The position numbers were made by a program, and so were the translations under genes. From an uncultured Eubacterium sp. (lineage in GTDB: Bacteria; Bacillota; Clostridia; Peptostreptococcales; Anaerovoracaceae), in contig CALBGO010000064.1 of the NCBI GenBank assembly GCA_937894585.1, positions 1-20,429 of the forward strand: a DNA stretch of 20,429 nt, written 5' to 3'. Below the pieces are notes generated by a model. That model saw nothing but the letters and a program-made list of their open reading frames with translations, ran no database searches and was not told the origin of the DNA. Shown here piece after piece: positions 20,363-20,429 of this stretch (positions are counted from its first letter, which is position 1; every line of letters begins with the position of its first letter).

Positions 20363-20429
20363 AACCGGCAACGACCTACTTTCCCGGGCAGCTTCCCGCC
20401 AAGTATCATCAGCGCTGCGGAGCTTAACT
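20363..20429 (-). rRNA. rrf: 5S ribosomal RNA, 3' part (cut by window edge)
   Basis: In minus sense the sequence begins at the conserved AGTTAAGCTC block. It continues through GCGCTGATGATACTTGGCGGG and GGGAAAGTAGGTCGTTGCCGG, which is the 3' half (about 67 of roughly 117 nt) of bacterial 5S rRNA. The 5' part lies beyond the window. The exact 3' end is uncertain by a few bases. Confidence 0.92.

Noticed and set aside
20120..20371. 83-codon minus-strand ORF between 5S rRNA and atpI
   Set aside because: It begins inside the 5S rRNA gene and runs through its terminator.

Overview
The window comes from a spore-forming, low-to-moderate GC Firmicute of the Clostridia type; genus and species cannot be set from the sequence. 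The pointers are a SpoIID gene, an AbrB/SpoVT regulator, a Firmicutes-type (class III) fructose-1,6-bisphosphatase, a PanG-type ketopantoate reductase, the tmk-holB-ricT-trmN6 order known near abrB in Bacillus, purine-rich Shine-Dalgarno sites (AAGGAGG) and strong TTGACA/TATAAT promoters. Apart from spoIID, every recognised gene lies on the minus strand, so units are read from right to left.

Right to left: the 3' half of a 5S rRNA gene and its terminator (20321-20429) lead into a complete F1Fo ATP synthase operon, atpI-B-E-F-H-A-G-D-C (13507-20091). It has its own promoter and a terminator directly after atpC. The epsilon subunit is short and lacks the C-terminal helical domain. The c subunit has a partial sodium-binding signature. 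The next operon (9360-13362) holds a 38-codon membrane microprotein gene, tmk, holB, ricT and trmN6, then a second promoter driving a small membrane/coiled-coil protein and an AbrB-type regulator with a C-terminal CxxC...CxxC tail. murA follows alone with its own promoter and terminator.

The one plus-strand gene, spoIID (6523-7533), is divergent from fbp (4469-6418). Its apparent sigma-E promoter is interleaved with the fbp sigma-A promoter in under 100 bp. Both genes carry a minisatellite with 20-bp periodicity at the 3' end, and in fbp it contains the stop codon. A pantothenate operon panG-panB-panC-panD (1040-3995) follows. It encodes the steps from ketoisovalerate and aspartate to pantothenate. 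A tRNA-Arg(ACG) gene with a consensus promoter and a long-stem terminator comes next.

Beyond the 3' end of that tRNA (roughly 1-590) the DNA becomes AT-rich and holds only a broken coding remnant. The least ordinary signal of the window is here: two 99-bp modules, each with four TGACA-type pentamers in alternating orientation at identical 31/32/31-bp steps, offset by exactly 221 bp. This looks like a nucleoprotein assembly site, perhaps a transposon end, integrase arm sites, a partition site or a large operator, at the edge of a tRNA-associated mobile region. The identity of the binding protein cannot be read from this window.
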